The notes: generated by a model not told the origin, from the letters alone. Positions 52,783-63,259 are shown, counted from the stretch's first letter. The stretch: 64,000 nucleotides of DNA from Paenibacillus gorillae (GCF_000513275.1 NZ_CBVJ010000095.1:117062-181061), one strand, 5' to 3'. A program made the numbers and translations.

Positions 52783-52817
52783 AAAGAGGTCCGGCGCATA
52801 AAACGCCGAACCTCTTT
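52783..52817 (-). terminator. Terminator in the repeat-rich region downstream of glpD
   Basis: AAAGAGGT (52783-52790) pairs with ACCTCTTT (52810-52817), one mismatch, then CGGCG/CGCCG around a CATAAAA loop. Seven T follow on the minus strand. The nearest minus-strand gene upstream is glpD, 790 bp away, so either glpD has a very long 3' end that includes the repeats or another transcript ends here. Confidence 0.8.
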
Positions 52818-52894
52818 CGAGGATTTAGTATTCAAACGAATTGCTCGTTTGATGTCGAACAGCGCTGCCTGCAAAACTCCGCATAGTTGCAGGT

Positions 52895-53160
52895 AGCGAA
52901 TCTGCTTCGCTATTTCGCGAAATAACTTCGCTCGGAGGCCGTCTGTAACCTCGAATGACCCTCATAGCGAACCTGCTTCGCTATTTTACGAAGTAACTTT
53001 CGCTCGCAGGCCGTCTGTAACCTCGAATGACCCTCACAGCGAACCTGCTTCGCTATTTTGCGAAGTAACTTTCGCTCGGAGGCCGTCTGTAACCTCGAAT
53101 GACCCTCACAGCGAACCTGCTTCGCTATTTTACGAAGTAACTTTCGCTCGGAGGCCGTCT
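52895..53160. repeat. Tandem repeat, 3.7 units of 71-72 bp
   Basis: Units start at 52895, 52966, 53038 and 53110 (last one partial, 51 bp). Each begins with the hairpin AGCGAA-CCTGC-TTCGCT, followed by TATTTTACGAAGTAACTTTC, GGAGGCCGTCTGTAACCTCG and AATGACCCTCA. Differences are few, mostly in the first unit. There are no unique spacers, so this is not a CRISPR array. Confidence 0.9.
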
Positions 53161-53180
53161 GCGGAGGGTGTTATTTGTAA

Positions 53181-53242
53181 CAGCGAACCCAATTTCGCTA
53201 CTCATGAACCACGGTTCACCAATTGCGAAATTTGGTTCGCTG
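53181..53242. repeat. 62-bp cruciform element, copy 1
   Basis: Outer arms CAGCGAACCCAATTTCGC (53181-53198) and its complement at 53225-53242 differ in one base of 18; inner TGAACC/GGTTCA (53205-53218) pairs too. Related elements of exactly the same length are at 63494-63555 and 63779-63840. All have GCGAA/TTCGC ends and the TGAACC/GGTTC centre. Confidence 0.75.
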
Positions 53243-53606
53243 TAGCTCTACACTGGTCTATAACCGCCGCTTATAACGCAATTGGGTTCGCTAAATTGAG
53301 AACCTGCTTCGCTAGAGCATCACACCCTGCCGGAGCGTAACAACGCAGCCAAACCAATGTTAGTTAAAACCTAACCTCATACTACCTGCCACCACGCATC
53401 ATTATACTCGACTGCAGCATTTTACCCTGACGTATCAGCTTCACTGTGCACGTGGAACCGCTTAGTAAACACACTTCGGCGAAGCAGCAAGCCCCTATTA
53501 GTTGAACCCCGGGACCTTCAGCCAATATGCAACATCCCCTCGCACGAACCGTCTCTACCCTGCAGTCAGTGGGCTTCCTCTCCCCGTACTTCCTGTCATA
53601 CAAAGC
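53243..53606. other. Intergenic sequence downstream of glpD
   Basis: Further degenerate GCGAA/TTCGC motifs occur to about 53320. From there to the glpD stop I see no gene, no clear hairpin and no promoter. A 73-codon minus-strand frame (53382-53603) has no ribosome binding site or family resemblance. Confidence 0.5.
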
Positions 53607-55307
53607 CTAATCCGCCTCAACCGGAACTACGGCATGGTCGAGCTCGGCTTCCAACTGCGCGGCGTAGGCTGCACTTTGCTCCTCCGACCAGCCGAAGACT
53701 TCGGCCATGTAAGCATGTACAGTTTCCTTCCAGCGGATGACCCTCGCCCGGTCAAATAATAAATTGCCCGTACGGCGAATCCAGAAATCGACCGGCTTTA
53801 CCGTCATCTCATAACGAATTGCATACAGTAATTCAGCCATGACACCCATCGGAATGCCGCGCTTCATTCCCTCCGCCTGCGCTTCTTCCGACAGCTCCAG
53901 CACCTGCTTCATATTGGAGCCAAAACGCCCAGCTAACCGCTTAGCCTCATCTGCCGAGAAGCCTTTCCCCATTGCTGCTTTTGCCATTCCTGCTGCATAA
54001 CTTTCATAACTGCTGGAACCGCCAACCTCTCCTCCTGACATCGGAAGCGTCTTCGTCCGGCTTGCCCCGATGCCGCTAATGCCATTCGCCGCCAACTGCG
54101 CGACAGCTTTGTCGACGGCAGTCTCGGCCATTTTCCGGTAACCTGTCAGTTTGCCTCCCGCCATCGAGATCAAGCCCGATTCCGAGACGAAAATCTCGTC
54201 CCGACGCGAAATTTCCGAAGGGTCCTTGCCCTCCTGATGGATGAGCGGCCGCAACCCGGCCCAGCTGGATTCTACATCCTCCGGTCTCAGACCAAGCGTC
54301 GGAAACATATCGTTCGCAGCTTTCAAAATATACTGCAGATCCCCTGACGTCATCCGCGGATGAGCAATATCCGACTTGTAGTTCGTATCCGTCGTACCGA
54401 TATACGTCTTGCCCTCACGCGGTATCGCAAACACCATTCTGCCGTCCGGCGTATCGAAGTAAATCGCTTGCGTCAGCGGAAAACGGCTCTGATCGAAAAC
54501 CAGATGAACGCCTTTGGTCAAATGCAGTGTTTTCCCCTTTTTCGAACCGTCCTTCTCACGCAGCTTATCGACCCATGGACCCGCGGCGTTGATGAACGCC
54601 TTCGCACGCAGTTCCCCAACCGTTCCCGAGATGCTGTCACGCGCATGAACGCCCGCGACCTTCCCATCCCCGCCATAGATGAATGACTCTGCTGTCACAT
54701 AAGGTATCGCATCCGCTCCCAGCTCCACCGCCTTCTTCAGCACTTCGATTGTCAGTCTCGCATCATCCGTACGGTACTCTACATAATAGCCGCCGCCCTT
54801 CATTCCTTCACGCTTCAGCAGCGGCTCTTTCGCTAAAGTTGCGTCAACGCTCAGCATTTTGCGGCGTTCCTTTCTCTTCACTCCGGCCAGAAAATCGTAA
54901 ACCCGAAGTCCAAGGGATGTGCTGAACCGCCCGAAAGTGCCTCCCGCGTAAAAGGGCAACAGCATCCATTCCGGCGTCGTCACATGCGGCCCGTTCTCAT
55001 AGACGATTGCCCGCTCCTTGCCAACTTCGGCTACAACGCCGATTTCCAGCTGCTTCAAATAACGCAAGCCGCCATGCACCAGCTTCGTCGAACGGCTAGA
55101 CGTGCCCGCCGCAAAATCCTGCATGTCGATCAAAGCGGTTCGCAGCCCCCGTGACTGCGCATCAAGCGCAATACCGGCTCCCGTTATTCCCCCGCCAATA
55201 ATAAGCAGATCATAGGTATCCCCCTGCATCCTCTCCCACACTTCATTTCTGTACAGCGCATTAAACACCGATTCATTATTCCGCACCTTTTCACTTGCAT
55301 TTCCCAT
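53607..55307 (-). CDS. glpD: Aerobic glycerol-3-phosphate dehydrogenase
   Basis: A 566-residue FAD enzyme that oxidises glycerol-3-phosphate to dihydroxyacetone phosphate and passes electrons to menaquinone at the membrane. The FAD-binding fingerprint YDLLIIGGGITGAGIALDA (32-50) and the family motif TSSRSTKLVHGGLRYL are clear. RVMVFAIPREGKTYIGTTDT-like sequence and the C-terminal helical domain (about 420-550) complete it. It is the last gene of glpP-glpK-glpD and lies 267 bp from glpK, with an attenuator hairpin in the gap. The start ATG has only a weak GGGTG site. Confidence 0.96.
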   Translation of the reverse strand: MGNASEKVRNNESVFNALYRNEVWERMQGDTYDLLIIGGGITGAGIALDAQSRGLRTALIDMQDFAAGTSSRSTKLVHGGLRYLKQLEIGVVAEVGKERAIVYENGPHVTTPEWMLLPFYAGGTFGRFSTSLGLRVYDFLAGVKRKERRKMLSVDATLAKEPLLKREGMKGGGYYVEYRTDDARLTIEVLKKAVELGADAIPYVTAESFIYGGDGKVAGVHARDSISGTVGELRAKAFINAAGPWVDKLREKDGSKKGKTLHLTKGVHLVFDQSRFPLTQAIYFDTPDGRMVFAIPREGKTYIGTTDTNYKSDIAHPRMTSGDLQYILKAANDMFPTLGLRPEDVESSWAGLRPLIHQEGKDPSEISRRDEIFVSESGLISMAGGKLTGYRKMAETAVDKAVAQLAANGISGIGASRTKTLPMSGGEVGGSSSYESYAAGMAKAAMGKGFSADEAKRLAGRFGSNMKQVLELSEEAQAEGMKRGIPMGVMAELLYAIRYEMTVKPVDFWIRRTGNLLFDRARVIRWKETVHAYMAEVFGWSEEQSAAYAAQLEAELDHAVVPVEAD

Positions 55308-55343
55308 TATGAATCACCCGTTTCTTCTATAGTGACGGAATGC

Positions 55344-55433
55344 AAAAAAGGAGAAGCCGCAAACACCTCTTGCTTCTGCTTACGCAAAAAACGAGAGGTT
55401 ATTACGGTTTCTCCTAATCTCCGACCGATTATA
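55344..55433 (-). promoter_or_regulatory. glpD leader: promoter -10 and GlpP-type attenuator
   Basis: On the minus strand a -10 TATAAT (55428-55433) is followed at once by a hairpin: GGAGAAACCG (complement of 55405-55414) pairs with CGGCTTCTCC (complement of 55350-55359), with a further ACCTCT/AGAGGT stem inside, and a run of six T (55344-55349). In Bacillus subtilis GlpP with glycerol-3-phosphate prevents termination at such a leader; glpP is three genes upstream here. The -35 is poor. Confidence 0.78.
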
Positions 55434-55573
55434 AACTTGTAAGGCCATCTTACCACACAACGTCCTGTAAAAGCCAGCCCGGATCTCGCCGCTTGCAGCT
55501 CCATGTAAAGCATTGTCTGACGGTGCTCAATCCGTTCCTGCAGCCGTTATCGACCGGAACGGAAGGCGGTTGT

Positions 55574-57100
<1,527 letters not shown>

Positions 57101-57109
57101 TTAACCCAA

Positions 57110-57685
57110 TCAGCCCGTTTGCCCCGGCGCATAACGTTTCCAAAGCTCCCGTCTGGAAGTCGTTACGGCTTCAGCCCCAGCAGCAATAGCGGCCTCGACA
57201 TCATCAGCAGTCCGGATGAGACCGCCGGCCAGAACCGGCGTCCCCGTCTTTTCCTTAACCTCCCGAATCATGTGCGGCATGACGCCCGGCAGCACCTCGA
57301 TGAAGTCCGGCTGTGCCCGTTCAATGACGGCATAGCTCTTTTCCAGCGCGTTCGTATCGAGCAGAAAAAGCCGCTGAATCGCAATCAGGCCATTCTGCTT
57401 CGTCTTCTGAATGACACCTGCTCTTGTCGATATAATGCCTGCCGGCGCAATTTGCTGGCATAAAAACTGCGCCGCATGCTCGTCATTTTTCAACCCTTCG
57501 ATCAAATCCGCATGAATTAATATTCGCTTGCCATGCCTCGAAGCCTCATCTACAATGCTTTTCAACTGTCCGATCTGGCTGTCGAGCAGCACCAAATAAG
57601 TATATGACGAAGCGATTAGCGCTTCGAAATCTTTCCACCCTCGTATCGAAGGCATAATCGGCTGCCCGAAAAAAGACACCTGCAT
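57110..57685 (-). CDS. glpP: Glycerol uptake operon antiterminator
   Basis: A 191-residue protein of the GlpP family, which binds glycerol-3-phosphate and lets RNA polymerase pass leader terminators in glp mRNAs. It has a TIM-barrel-like fold related to phosphate-binding barrels; conserved parts are SYTYLVLLDSQIGQLKSIV, HADLIEGLKNDEHAAQFL, RAGVIQKTKQNG, QRLFLLDT and LAGGLIRTADDVEAAIAAGAE (the phosphate loop). It is the first gene of the cluster, immediately before glpK. Its target is most likely the attenuator before glpD. Confidence 0.95.
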   Translation of the reverse strand: MQVSFFGQPIMPSIRGWKDFEALIASSYTYLVLLDSQIGQLKSIVDEASRHGKRILIHADLIEGLKNDEHAAQFLCQQIAPAGIISTRAGVIQKTKQNGLIAIQRLFLLDTNALEKSYAVIERAQPDFIEVLPGVMPHMIREVKEKTGTPVLAGGLIRTADDVEAAIAAGAEAVTTSRRELWKRYAPGQTG

Positions 57686-57791
57686 CGCTCCCCGTCATCC
57701 ATAACATCATCCTTTTCAATAACTCTATTTTAACCATCATTATGGACGGGATCATAGCCTTTTGCTAAAAAAACACATAGGCAGGCTGTCG

Positions 57792-59339
57792 TTAATACCG
57801 CTCCGACACCAGCTTCGCTTGCATAAACAGCTGCAAATAATCCCTGCTCCCCGCCTTAGAGTCCGTACCCGACATATTGAAGCCGCCAAACGGATGGGCT
57901 CCGACCAAAGCACCGGTGCATTTGCGATTGAAGTAAAGATTGCCTGCAAAAAACTCGCGCCGCGCCTGCTCCAAATGTGACCGGTCATTGGAAATGACCG
58001 CACCTGTCAGCCCGTAATCAGTCGCATTGGCAATCGCAATCGCCTCCTCGAATGAGCCGGCCTTCGTAACAGCGATGATTGGCCCAAATATCTCCTCCTG
58101 CGAAATTCGCGCAGCGCTGTCAACATCAGCGAATATCGTCGGCTCGATATAATATCCTTCGGCGCTACCGGTGCCCCCTCCGGCTACGAGGCGTCCCTCT
58201 GTTTTTCCAATTTCGATATAGGCCTGTATTTTGGCATACGCCTTCTCGTCAATAACCGGACCAATTGAGGCAGAGGCTAGAGCCGGATCATCCATAACGA
58301 GCCGCTGAGTGCGCTCAGCTACCTTTTGCAGCACCGTATCATAGACCGCCTCATGAACAATAGCCCGTGAACAAGCGGAGCATTTTTGCCCGGAAAATCC
58401 AAAAGCAGCAGCCGTAATAGAGTCAGCAGCCAGCTCCAGATCAGCGTCGCTATCGACGATAATGGCATCCTTTCCTCCCATTTCGGCGATGACTCGCTTG
58501 ATCCATTTTTGCCCGGGATGCGTCACGGCCGCCCTTTCATTGATACGAAGCCCCACTTCACGGGAGCCGGTAAAGCTGACGAACCGGGTCAGCGGGTGGT
58601 CAACCAGCGCATCACCTATTTCGCTTCCTGGCCCCGGCAAATAATTGACGACGCCAGGCGGCAAGCCTGCCTCTTCCAGAAGTTCTGCCAGCTTAGCTGC
58701 TATCACTGGCGTTGGGCTTGCGGGCTTTAATACGACCGTGTTGCCCGCTACTATTGCTGCGGTGGTCATACCTGTTGTAATGGCAAGCGGAAAATTCCAT
58801 GGAGGAATAATGATGCCGACGCCCAGCGGAATATAGCTGAGCTCGTTCTCCTCCTCCTTCAGCGCCGTCAGCGGCTGCGGCAGGGCGAGACGCTGCATTT
58901 CCCGCGCATAAAACTCCATAAAATCAATCGCTTCCGCCGTGTCGGCGTCCGCCTCGGCACGCGTTTTACCCGCCTCCAGCGTCATCCACGCCGAAAACTC
59001 ATGCTTGCGCCGCCGCATGATCGCCGCTGCCCGGTATAAGTAACGGGCACGCTCCTCCGGCGCTTGGTGCCGCCAGCTTTCAAAAGCAGCCGCCGCTGCT
59101 TGAATCGCTTTTTCCGCTAGATTCGTATCGGCTTGGGAGACGATGCCGACGGTTTCTTTTATGCGCGCCGGATTGATCGAGGCTTCCTTCCTGTCCGTCT
59201 CGATGCGCTCGCCGCCGATAATAAGCGGATAATGCCGGCCAAGCTTGGACCGGACATCTTGCAGCGCGGCATCGTAGTCGCGATTATTGTTCGCATCGTT
59301 AAACGGAGTAAACGGTTCGTTCTGAAACGGAATTCGCAT
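57792..59339 (-). CDS. putC: L-glutamate gamma-semialdehyde dehydrogenase (delta-1-pyrroline-5-carboxylate dehydrogenase)
   Basis: A 515-residue aldehyde dehydrogenase of the RocA/PutC class that oxidises glutamate semialdehyde to glutamate with NAD. Catalytic Cys320 ([13 protein letters not shown]) and general base Glu286 ([10 protein letters not shown]) are present. The PPWNFPLAI segment (179-187) and [12 protein letters not shown]-binding region (255-263) also match. It is the second step of proline catabolism and is divergent from the proline dehydrogenase gene 70 bp away, so both share a control region. GGAGG lies 11 bp before the ATG. The alternative symbol rocA would apply if it served arginine breakdown, but the neighbour favours proline. 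Confidence 0.94.
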   Translation of the reverse strand: MRIPFQNEPFTPFNDANNNRDYDAALQDVRSKLGRHYPLIIGGERIETDRKEASINPARIKETVGIVSQADTNLAEKAIQAAAAAFESWRHQAPEERARYLYRAAAIMRRRKHEFSAWMTLEAGKTRAEADADTAEAIDFMEFYAREMQRLALPQPLTALKEEENELSYIPLGVGIIIPPWNFPLAITTGMTTAAIVAGNTVVLKPASPTPVIAAKLAELLEEAGLPPGVVNYLPGPGSEIGDALVDHPLTRFVSFTGSREVGLRINERAAVTHPGQKWIKRVIAEMGGKDAIIVDSDADLELAADSITAAAFGFSGQKCSACSRAIVHEAVYDTVLQKVAERTQRLVMDDPALASASIGPVIDEKAYAKIQAYIEIGKTEGRLVAGGGTGSAEGYYIEPTIFADVDSAARISQEEIFGPIIAVTKAGSFEEAIAIANATDYGLTGAVISNDRSHLEQARREFFAGNLYFNRKCTGALVGAHPFGGFNMSGTDSKAGSRDYLQLFMQAKLVSERY

Positions 59340-59409
59340 AATAGGAACAGCCTCCTTCGGAATAACATAGTGATGAGCAGCTGTTAATTAAGATTGAACT
59401 CGGGAGAGG

Positions 59410-60333
59410 ATGGTGGACGGCACGGAGCTCTATCGGAAAGTGATGCTTACGGTTTCCGGCAGCAAGCCGGTCAAACGGCTGACGCTGAAGTATGGACGAA
59501 GGCTGGCGAGAAAATTTATTGCCGGCGAACGTCTGGAGGATGCGCTGCATCAGATCGAAGTATTGAATGACCGCGGCATTATGGTTACGCTGGACCATCT
59601 TGGCGAGGGCATCACGCATTTGGATGAGGCGGAGGGCTACAGAGATGAATACATCAGGCTTGTTGACGGGATCGCAGAGCGGAAGGTCAATGCCAACGTG
59701 TCGCTCAAACCGACGCAAATGGGAATGGCGATCGACAGCGAGGCCTGCTACCGCAACATCAGCACGGTCGTGCGGCAGGCTGCCGGGCACCGGATTTTCG
59801 TCCGAATCGATATGGAGGACTCCCCGTTCACACAGCGTACGATGGATCTCGTCACCCGCCTGCACGGCGATGGACTAACGAACGTTGGCACGGTCGTTCA
59901 AGCCTATCTTTTCCGAACGATGGACGATGTCCGCACCCTCGCCAAGGCCGGCGTCAAGCTCCGGCTCGTGAAAGGGGCTTACAAGGAGCCCGCCTCCATC
60001 GCCTATCAGCGCAAGAGCGACGTTATATCCAGCTTCAAGCGAATCATCCGGTTCCATCTCGATCAAGGCATTTATACCGCGATTGCGACGCATGATGATA
60101 CGATCATTAATTGGGTAAAAGAATACGCCCGCCGCAACCGGCTGCCGAAATCCGCCTTCGAATTTCAGATGCTCTACGGTTTGCGGTCGAATGAGCAAGC
60201 ATCGCTTGCCAAGCAGGGCTATCGGATACGCTGCTACATGCCGTATGGAACCATGTGGTATCCCTACTACACGCGCAGGCTGGCCGAGAAGCCGGCAAAC
60301 TTGATGCTGGTTCTAAAAAATATGTTCCACTAA
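59410..60333 (+). CDS. putB: Proline dehydrogenase
   Basis: A 307-residue FAD-dependent barrel enzyme that oxidises proline to pyrroline-5-carboxylate and feeds electrons to the quinone pool. Family motifs are VTLDHLGEGITHLDEAE, NVSLKPTQMG (about 97-106), RIDMEDSPFTQRT, VQAYLFRT (about 166), LVKGAYKEP and a C-terminal EFQMLYGLR and YMPYGTMWYPYYTRRLAE, the last holding the substrate-binding Arg-Arg. The length is that of the monofunctional Bacillus enzyme. GAGAGG abuts the ATG closely; the following GTG codon is a possible alternative start. It is divergent from the dehydrogenase for the second step. Confidence 0.95.
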   Translation: MVDGTELYRKVMLTVSGSKPVKRLTLKYGRRLARKFIAGERLEDALHQIEVLNDRGIMVTLDHLGEGITHLDEAEGYRDEYIRLVDGIAERKVNANVSLKPTQMGMAIDSEACYRNISTVVRQAAGHRIFVRIDMEDSPFTQRTMDLVTRLHGDGLTNVGTVVQAYLFRTMDDVRTLAKAGVKLRLVKGAYKEPASIAYQRKSDVISSFKRIIRFHLDQGIYTAIATHDDTIINWVKEYARRNRLPKSAFEFQMLYGLRSNEQASLAKQGYRIRCYMPYGTMWYPYYTRRLAEKPANLMLVLKNMFH

Positions 60334-60338
60334 GCCAA

Positions 60339-60392
60339 AATAGGCCATGAATCGGTTCCGCTTGGTTGTTGGGGAACTGTTCATGGCTTATT
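60339..60392. terminator. Long hairpin between convergent putB and peptidase genes
   Basis: AATAGGCCATGAA (60339-60351) pairs with 60380-60392 with one G-U pair, and GGTTCC/GGGAAC pairs inside. There is no strong T-run on either side, so its efficiency is uncertain. Confidence 0.6.
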
Positions 60393-60412
60393 GGGTTCCT
60401 ATCTTTCAAACA

Positions 60413-61528
60413 TCAACCGCCGATAATCGTCAGTTCTTTCGGATAGCTCGTCAGCACATCGGCCGTACCATCAGCGCGGATATACACATCATCCTCGATC
60501 CGGACGCCGCCGACAATAGGATCATAGACGCCTGGTTCCACCGTGAACAGCAGCCCCGGCTCGATGATCGTATGATTTTGACCCGATACCGAAGGCTGCT
60601 CATGCACATCCATTCCGAAGCCATGTCCAACCCGGTGGGTGAAAAGCGGGCCAAAGCCGCGCTGCGTAATCGCCTCTCGTGCCGCTTGATCAACGGCTGA
60701 CAAAGGGACACCGGCACACGCTGCCGCTATGCCTGCTTTGTTGGCCGTCAGCACCGCATCGTAGATGTCACGCTGCGCCTGTGATGGCTCGCCTATTACA
60801 AAAGTACGCGTAATATCAGAGCAATAGCCACCCTCCTGAACGCCGATATCGATCAGCAGAAAATGGCCATTTTCCAGCTTATAAGGTCCCGGCACACCAT
60901 GAGGCAGCGCCGATCTTGCGCCTGTGAGCACAATCGATTCGAAGGCCGGACGATCGGCTCCAAGCTTGCGCATCTGATATTCGAGCTCGGCTGTCAGCTC
61001 GATTTCGGTTACGCCCACGGCAGCTCTGCTGACCGTATGCGCCACTACCTGCTCCACCATATGAACGGCGGTCCTCACCTTCGCAATTTCATCCTCGCTT
61101 TTTTTCATCCGCAGCGACAGAATGAAAGCCTCCAGATCAACGAAGCTTCCTTCCGGAAAAGCGGATTGAAGCCGTTCGGCCTTTGCGACCGACACGGCTT
61201 CCTTCTCGATGCCGATGGAGCGCTCGCTGCCCGTGGTGTACTTTTTCAACACGTCATAGGCATTGTCCGTATCGGAGATTGGCACTGTAGAGTGCGGATC
61301 AGCATGCTTTTCCGCTTCCGGCAGGTCGAGCAACGGCATATACAGCTTCTCCTCGCCCGTTGCCGCGTCTAAAGTAAACGCTAGAAAACGCTCATGGGGA
61401 TTGCAATAGAAGCCGGTAAAATAATAAACGTTCGTAGGCGATGTTATCATCGCGAGATCGATTGCATTTTGCTTCATATAACCAAGCAAGCTTTGTTTTC
61501 GGGACTGCCAGACGGATTGTCCAGTCAA
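60413..61528 (-). CDS. M24 family Xaa-Pro peptidase
   Basis: A 371-residue metallopeptidase of the PepQ/PepP class (proline dipeptidase or aminopeptidase P) that releases residues N-terminal to proline. The creatinase-like N-terminal domain (1-140) is followed by the pita-bread domain with the five metal ligands Asp227 and Asp238 (LLIDIGV, GYCSDITRTF), His302 (GHGFGMDVHE), Glu331 (FTVEPGVY) and Glu345 (VRIEDDVY). The start is a TTG 7 bp after GGGGGA. Its position next to the proline-degradation genes suggests that it supplies proline from peptides; dipeptidase and aminopeptidase activity cannot be separated from sequence. Confidence 0.92.
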   Translation of the reverse strand: MTGQSVWQSRKQSLLGYMKQNAIDLAMITSPTNVYYFTGFYCNPHERFLAFTLDAATGEEKLYMPLLDLPEAEKHADPHSTVPISDTDNAYDVLKKYTTGSERSIGIEKEAVSVAKAERLQSAFPEGSFVDLEAFILSLRMKKSEDEIAKVRTAVHMVEQVVAHTVSRAAVGVTEIELTAELEYQMRKLGADRPAFESIVLTGARSALPHGVPGPYKLENGHFLLIDIGVQEGGYCSDITRTFVIGEPSQAQRDIYDAVLTANKAGIAAACAGVPLSAVDQAAREAITQRGFGPLFTHRVGHGFGMDVHEQPSVSGQNHTIIEPGLLFTVEPGVYDPIVGGVRIEDDVYIRADGTADVLTSYPKELTIIGG

Positions 61529-61634
61529 TGTGGTTCCCCCTTTATTTTTATCATACCGGAATGGTCGTTTGTTCGTTTTGTTGGGCTTTGCGCTGCTTCA
61601 TCGCACGGTACGGTATTGTATAGCGGCGACCTGC

Positions 61635-61692
61635 CATGTATGGCATTGCATGTCAGCCTCCCGCATGTTCGGCATTGCATGTCAGCCTGCCG
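61635..61692. repeat. Two tandem 29-bp repeats between peptidase genes
   Basis: Units 61635-61663 and 61664-61692 share GGCATTGCATGTCAGCCT and differ in three positions. A truncated third unit (CATAATCGGC) follows. They lie in the divergent promoter region of the two peptidase genes; the rest of 61529-61814 shows nothing I can name. Confidence 0.7.
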
Positions 61693-61814
61693 CATAATCG
61701 GCTCCCTCCATTGTAGCATAACCGTTCGCCCGTTTCCTCGCGCCGCTCCTATTATATTCGCCCGCCGGGCAAGGTATAATGGACGTAGAGATTGTAAACG
61801 AGAGGATGATCTTC

Positions 61815-63047
61815 ATGTTGAGTTTTGAGCAAAAGCTGTCCAATTACGCCGAACTGATCGTACGCATCGGAGCCAACGTCCAGCAGGGACAATCCGTCAT
61901 GCTGAATGCATCGGTGGATGCCATCGAGCTTACGCGGCTTGTCGTTAAAAAAGCCTATGAAGCCGGTGCCTATCAGGTAAAAGTGAGCTGGCATGACGAC
62001 GCCGTCTCGCGTATCAAATATGATTTGGCGCCGGAGGCGTCGCTGCTGGAGGAGCCGAAATGGTCTGCCGGCGAAAAGCTCGAAATGGCCGAGCAAGGCG
62101 CGGCATCGATTACAATCAGCACTGCTGATCCTGACTTGCTTCGCGGCGTGCCGATCGAGCGCGTCAATAGCACCGACCGGGTGCTTCGCAAAGCGAATGA
62201 GAAATACCGCCAATATGCCCAAGCCTTCAAATTCAGCTGGTCGCTGGCTACTGCCCCTTCCGCTGCTTGGGCGGCAAAAGTATTTCCTGACGTTCCCGAG
62301 GAGGAGCAGATCGGCAAGCTTTGGGATGCAATCTTCAGCATGGTGCGGGCCGACCAGCCTGATCCGATTGCCGCTTGGGAGGCTCATATTCGCGTCCTGA
62401 AAGAGAAGGCTGCTTACTTGAATGATAAGAGCTATAAGGAGCTGCACTATACCGGCCCTGGTACGGATCTGACGATTGCTTTGCCGGAGGGCCATGTATG
62501 GCTGGGCGGCAGCAAAAGCAATGAGCAGGGCACGCTGTTCGTGCCCAACCTGCCGACGGAGGAGGTCTATACCGCCCCGCTTCGCACGGGCGTCAACGGT
62601 ACAGTCTCCAGCACGAAACCGCTGAGCTATAACGGTAATGTCATCGACCGCTTCTCGTTCACCTTCGAGAACGGGCGTGTCGTAAGCGTTTCTGCGGAGC
62701 AGGGCGAGGAAGCGCTGAAAGGGCTGATCGAGACCGACGAGGGCTCGCATTATTTGGGCGAGGTGGCGCTCGTTCCGCATCATTCGCCGATCTCGGACTC
62801 GAACATTTTGTTCTACAAAACGCTGTTCGACGAAAACGCCTCCTGCCATCTCGCCGTCGGCAGCGCTTATGCCTCCTGCGTGGAGGGTGGAGCAAAGATG
62901 TCGCAAGAGGAGCTGGCTGCGAAAGGATTAAACCGCAGCATGGCACATACGGATTTCATGATCGGCTCAGGCGAGCTGAACATTTACGGCATCACAGCCG
63001 ATGGGCAGCGCGAAGCTGTGTTGTTGAACGGCAATTGGGCGTTCTAG
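61815..63047 (+). CDS. M29 family aminopeptidase
   Basis: A 410-residue enzyme of the thermophilic aminopeptidase family M29 (AmpS, PepS, aminopeptidase T), cytoplasmic and with two metal ions. The metal-binding elements are in the C-terminal half: NLPTEEVYTAP (first Glu), TDEGSHYLGEVALVPHHSPIS (second Glu and a His) and SMAHTDFMIGS (His and Asp). The frame is open to 61779, but the ATG at 61815, 9 bp after GAGAGG, gives the usual family start MLSFEQKLSNYAELIV and usual length. It is divergent from the Xaa-Pro peptidase gene and probably complements it in peptide use. Confidence 0.93.
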   Translation: MLSFEQKLSNYAELIVRIGANVQQGQSVMLNASVDAIELTRLVVKKAYEAGAYQVKVSWHDDAVSRIKYDLAPEASLLEEPKWSAGEKLEMAEQGAASITISTADPDLLRGVPIERVNSTDRVLRKANEKYRQYAQAFKFSWSLATAPSAAWAAKVFPDVPEEEQIGKLWDAIFSMVRADQPDPIAAWEAHIRVLKEKAAYLNDKSYKELHYTGPGTDLTIALPEGHVWLGGSKSNEQGTLFVPNLPTEEVYTAPLRTGVNGTVSSTKPLSYNGNVIDRFSFTFENGRVVSVSAEQGEEALKGLIETDEGSHYLGEVALVPHHSPISDSNILFYKTLFDENASCHLAVGSAYASCVEGGAKMSQEELAAKGLNRSMAHTDFMIGSGELNIYGITADGQREAVLLNGNWAF

Positions 63048-63076
63048 GGGGAGCGTATCTGCGGGAAAACCGGTTC

Positions 63077-63189
63077 GCTGCGCGTTTCGGCTCAGGCTGC
63101 CGTTCTTGATTCCATCTCTAAACTCGCTTCGCGCGCCTTCAGATGGATAGAATCTTCAAAATGTCATCCTGAGCTCGAAACGCTCCGCT
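63077..63189. repeat. Dispersed ~110-bp hairpin element, copy 2
   Basis: It shares its ends and core with 14411-14519 (both contain CTGCCGTTCTTGATTCCAT and GGATAGAATCTTCAAAATGT). Here GCGTTTCG-GCTCAGG at the left pairs with CCTGAGCTCGAAACGC at the right. It lies 30 bp after the M29 stop and before its terminator, so it would be part of that mRNA. Confidence 0.7.
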
Positions 63190-63223
63190 GCCCTGCCGCC
63201 CCCAACCTTAACCAGTTCAGAAT

Positions 63224-63259
63224 AAACAGGCTTTGCCGTCTTATCGGCAAAGCCTGTTT
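63224..63259 (+). terminator. Strong terminator after the M29 aminopeptidase gene
   Basis: A perfect 15-bp stem (63224-63238 with 63245-63259, core CAGGCTTTGCCG) and a 6-nt loop. It ends in TTTTA on the plus strand and has TTTA on the other. Confidence 0.88.

Noticed and set aside
52895..53160. Possible CRISPR array
   Set aside because: Repeats follow each other directly with no unique spacers, and no cas genes are present; the 11-bp and 285-bp arrays fail for the same reason.
53382..53603. 73-codon minus-strand frame after glpD
   Set aside because: No ribosome binding site, odd cysteine- and arginine-rich composition, no family resemblance.
61752..62906. 384-codon minus-strand frame
   Set aside because: It is antisense to the well-supported M29 aminopeptidase gene and has no recognisable domain; a by-product of high GC in third positions.
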